Below, piece after piece: positions 63,225 to 64,000 of a stretch of 64,000 nucleotides of DNA (the first letter of the stretch is position 1; the number at the start of each line of letters is the position of its first letter). This DNA is from Priestia megaterium. Its GTDB lineage: Bacteria > Bacillota > Bacilli > Bacillales > Bacillaceae_H. The DNA lies in contig VTEF01000002.1 in assembly GCA_008180335.1 (NCBI GenBank), positions 247,973-311,972 on the forward strand, written 5' to 3'. The translations under genes were made by a program, and so were the position numbers. Under the pieces are notes generated by a model that saw only the letters and a program-made list of their open reading frames with translations, searched no databases and was not told the DNA's origin.

Positions 63225-63422
63225 AGTCAGTGGGGGCTTCATTCCCCACTGATTGTTCGTTAAAGCCCATTATATGCGGGTTACACTGCCGCAGCATGTG
63301 TCTGTGTTCTTAGATTCAGGCTTTTACAGCTTCCCTGCTAAGTTACCTTACAGGGCTGATTGCCTGTTAAAGCGGGATACAAGAGTCCCGTTGCTTTCAA
63401 GATAAGCAACGGGTACTTTTTT
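63225..63422 (+). repeat. Variant of the dispersed repeat, ending in a terminator
   Basis: Starts with hairpin AGTCAGTGGGG/CCCCACTGATT (63225-63254), which can terminate the phosphatase transcript, then TGTTCGTTAAAGCCC and, near 63362, GCCTGTTAAAGCGGGATACAA, parallel in order to the 134-bp unit (GCCCGTTAAGAGTGGGATAAAG). It ends with CCCGTTGCTT/AAGCAACGGG and six T at 63387-63422. A structured leader for the next gene cannot be excluded. Confidence 0.55.
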
Positions 63423-63449
63423 ATTTAACAACGATACGGAGGAATCATC

Positions 63450-64000
63450 ATGAAAAAGACCCTTTGCAGTTTATTTGTCATCACGATGCTTTTTGGCTGT
63501 TCATCAAACACAAGCACTGAGCAAAGTGAAACAAATACGGAAAGTGAAAAAAATACAGAAAGTAAAACACAATCTGAAAACAATCAAAATGAAGCAAAAG
63601 CTGAAACGGTAAAGAAAGAGGAACAATCGGCTGACAGCATGAACGAGTACCAGCCTAACCCTCAAGTAACGGATGATCGATCATTGCAAAAAGTTGGTCA
63701 AACACATAGAGATGGAAAGGGAGAAGCAACGTTAAAAGCAATAAAAAATATTAATCAAACCTATAAAATAGGATCTGTTGAATTAACAATAAAAGAGATG
63801 AAGTCGATTCATCTGAGACCTGATTATAGCATGATTGATTATTTTCATGTGTTAACCCATGATGAGGAATTTGACTTTGTGAAAGTGTTTGTAGAGGTTA
63901 AAAACACGTCTTCAGAGAAAGTGAATTTTGCACCGGTTGCTTTGTTTAAAACAAGTACAGGTGAAACATTTGATTGGCAAAAAGATATTTACCTTGAAGA
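63450..64000 (+). CDS. Lipoprotein with DUF4352-like domain (cut by window edge)
   Basis: At least 183 residues, no stop before the window ends. MKKTLCSLFVITMLFGC is a lipoprotein signal (Cys17). Then comes a long Ser/Thr/Glu/Asn-rich linker (residues about 18-75) and the start of an immunoglobulin-like DUF4352 pattern (YKIGSVELTIKEMKSI... FDFVKVFVEVKNTSSEKVNFAPVALFKTSTGE). Ribosome binding site ACGGAGGAATC. Surface-anchored, function unknown. Confidence 0.85.
   Translation, partial: MKKTLCSLFVITMLFGCSSNTSTEQSETNTESEKNTESKTQSENNQNEAKAETVKKEEQSADSMNEYQPNPQVTDDRSLQKVGQTHRDGKGEATLKAIKNINQTYKIGSVELTIKEMKSIHLRPDYSMIDYFHVLTHDEEFDFVKVFVEVKNTSSEKVNFAPVALFKTSTGETFDWQKDIYLE

Overview
The window looks like chromosome, or a large replicon, of a low-GC spore-forming Bacillaceae, most likely Priestia (Bacillus) megaterium or a close relative. 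Supporting signs are strong AGGAGG ribosome binding sites with frequent TTG/GTG starts, tiny YjcZ-type sporulation peptides, a GerA-type germinant permease, HemAT, YugO, CYP152 and formamidase homologues, and an intergenic repeat family (GTGAAACTTCAATCAGCGG / GCCCGTTAGAGTGGGATAAAG) that I associate from memory with P. megaterium. No rRNA, tRNA or CRISPR array was seen.

Layout. 0-6.7 kb: a 134-bp tandem repeat, two YjcZ-like peptides, HemAT, a secreted NlpC/P60 hydrolase, and a Fur-boxed siderophore-binding lipoprotein followed by an MFS transporter. 6.7-7.5 kb: a deletion scar made of IS6-family ends, a 5' SDR fragment and a 5'-truncated glycosyltransferase. 7.5-11.3 kb: a polysaccharide-type cluster of a double GT2 remnant, a nucleotide-sugar 6-dehydrogenase and an intact double-GT2 protein. 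11.4-32.6 kb: an ordered, mostly intact chromosomal stretch with DoxX, metallophosphoesterase, SET, YtxH, YugO, Ohr, a DHA2 exporter, an amidohydrolase, TetR plus membrane protein, TerC, MarR plus EamA plus saccharopine dehydrogenase-like protein, OatA-type acetyltransferase, a membrane-anchored subtilase and maltose acetyltransferase. Several regulator-operator pairs can be read directly here.

32.7-57 kb is an accessory region with low gene density, at least ten broken genes, IS6 fragments and scattered cargo: SUFU-domain protein, SDR/LysR pair, formamidase, a lipid-type cluster (Zn-dehydrogenase, class II aldolase, extra Lgt, two DagK-family kinases), paired SMR exporters, DUF3231, AraC-GyrI, a phosphodiesterase-like protein and two YsnF-domain stress proteins. 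Bipartite dif-like sites (11-bp arm, 6-bp spacer, 11-bp arm ending TTATGKTAACT) recur in the same orientation through this region. The first three cleanly bracket single-gene modules (a pyrophosphatase-like pseudogene, then formamidase). I regard this possible Xer/pdif-like module system as the most interesting signal, but it is an inference from sequence alone.

57-64 kb returns to recognisable genes: SMI1/KNR4 protein, CYP152 fatty-acid peroxygenase, YnfA, a lone GerAB-type permease, alkaline phosphatase behind a clear Pho box, and a lipoprotein running off the right edge.
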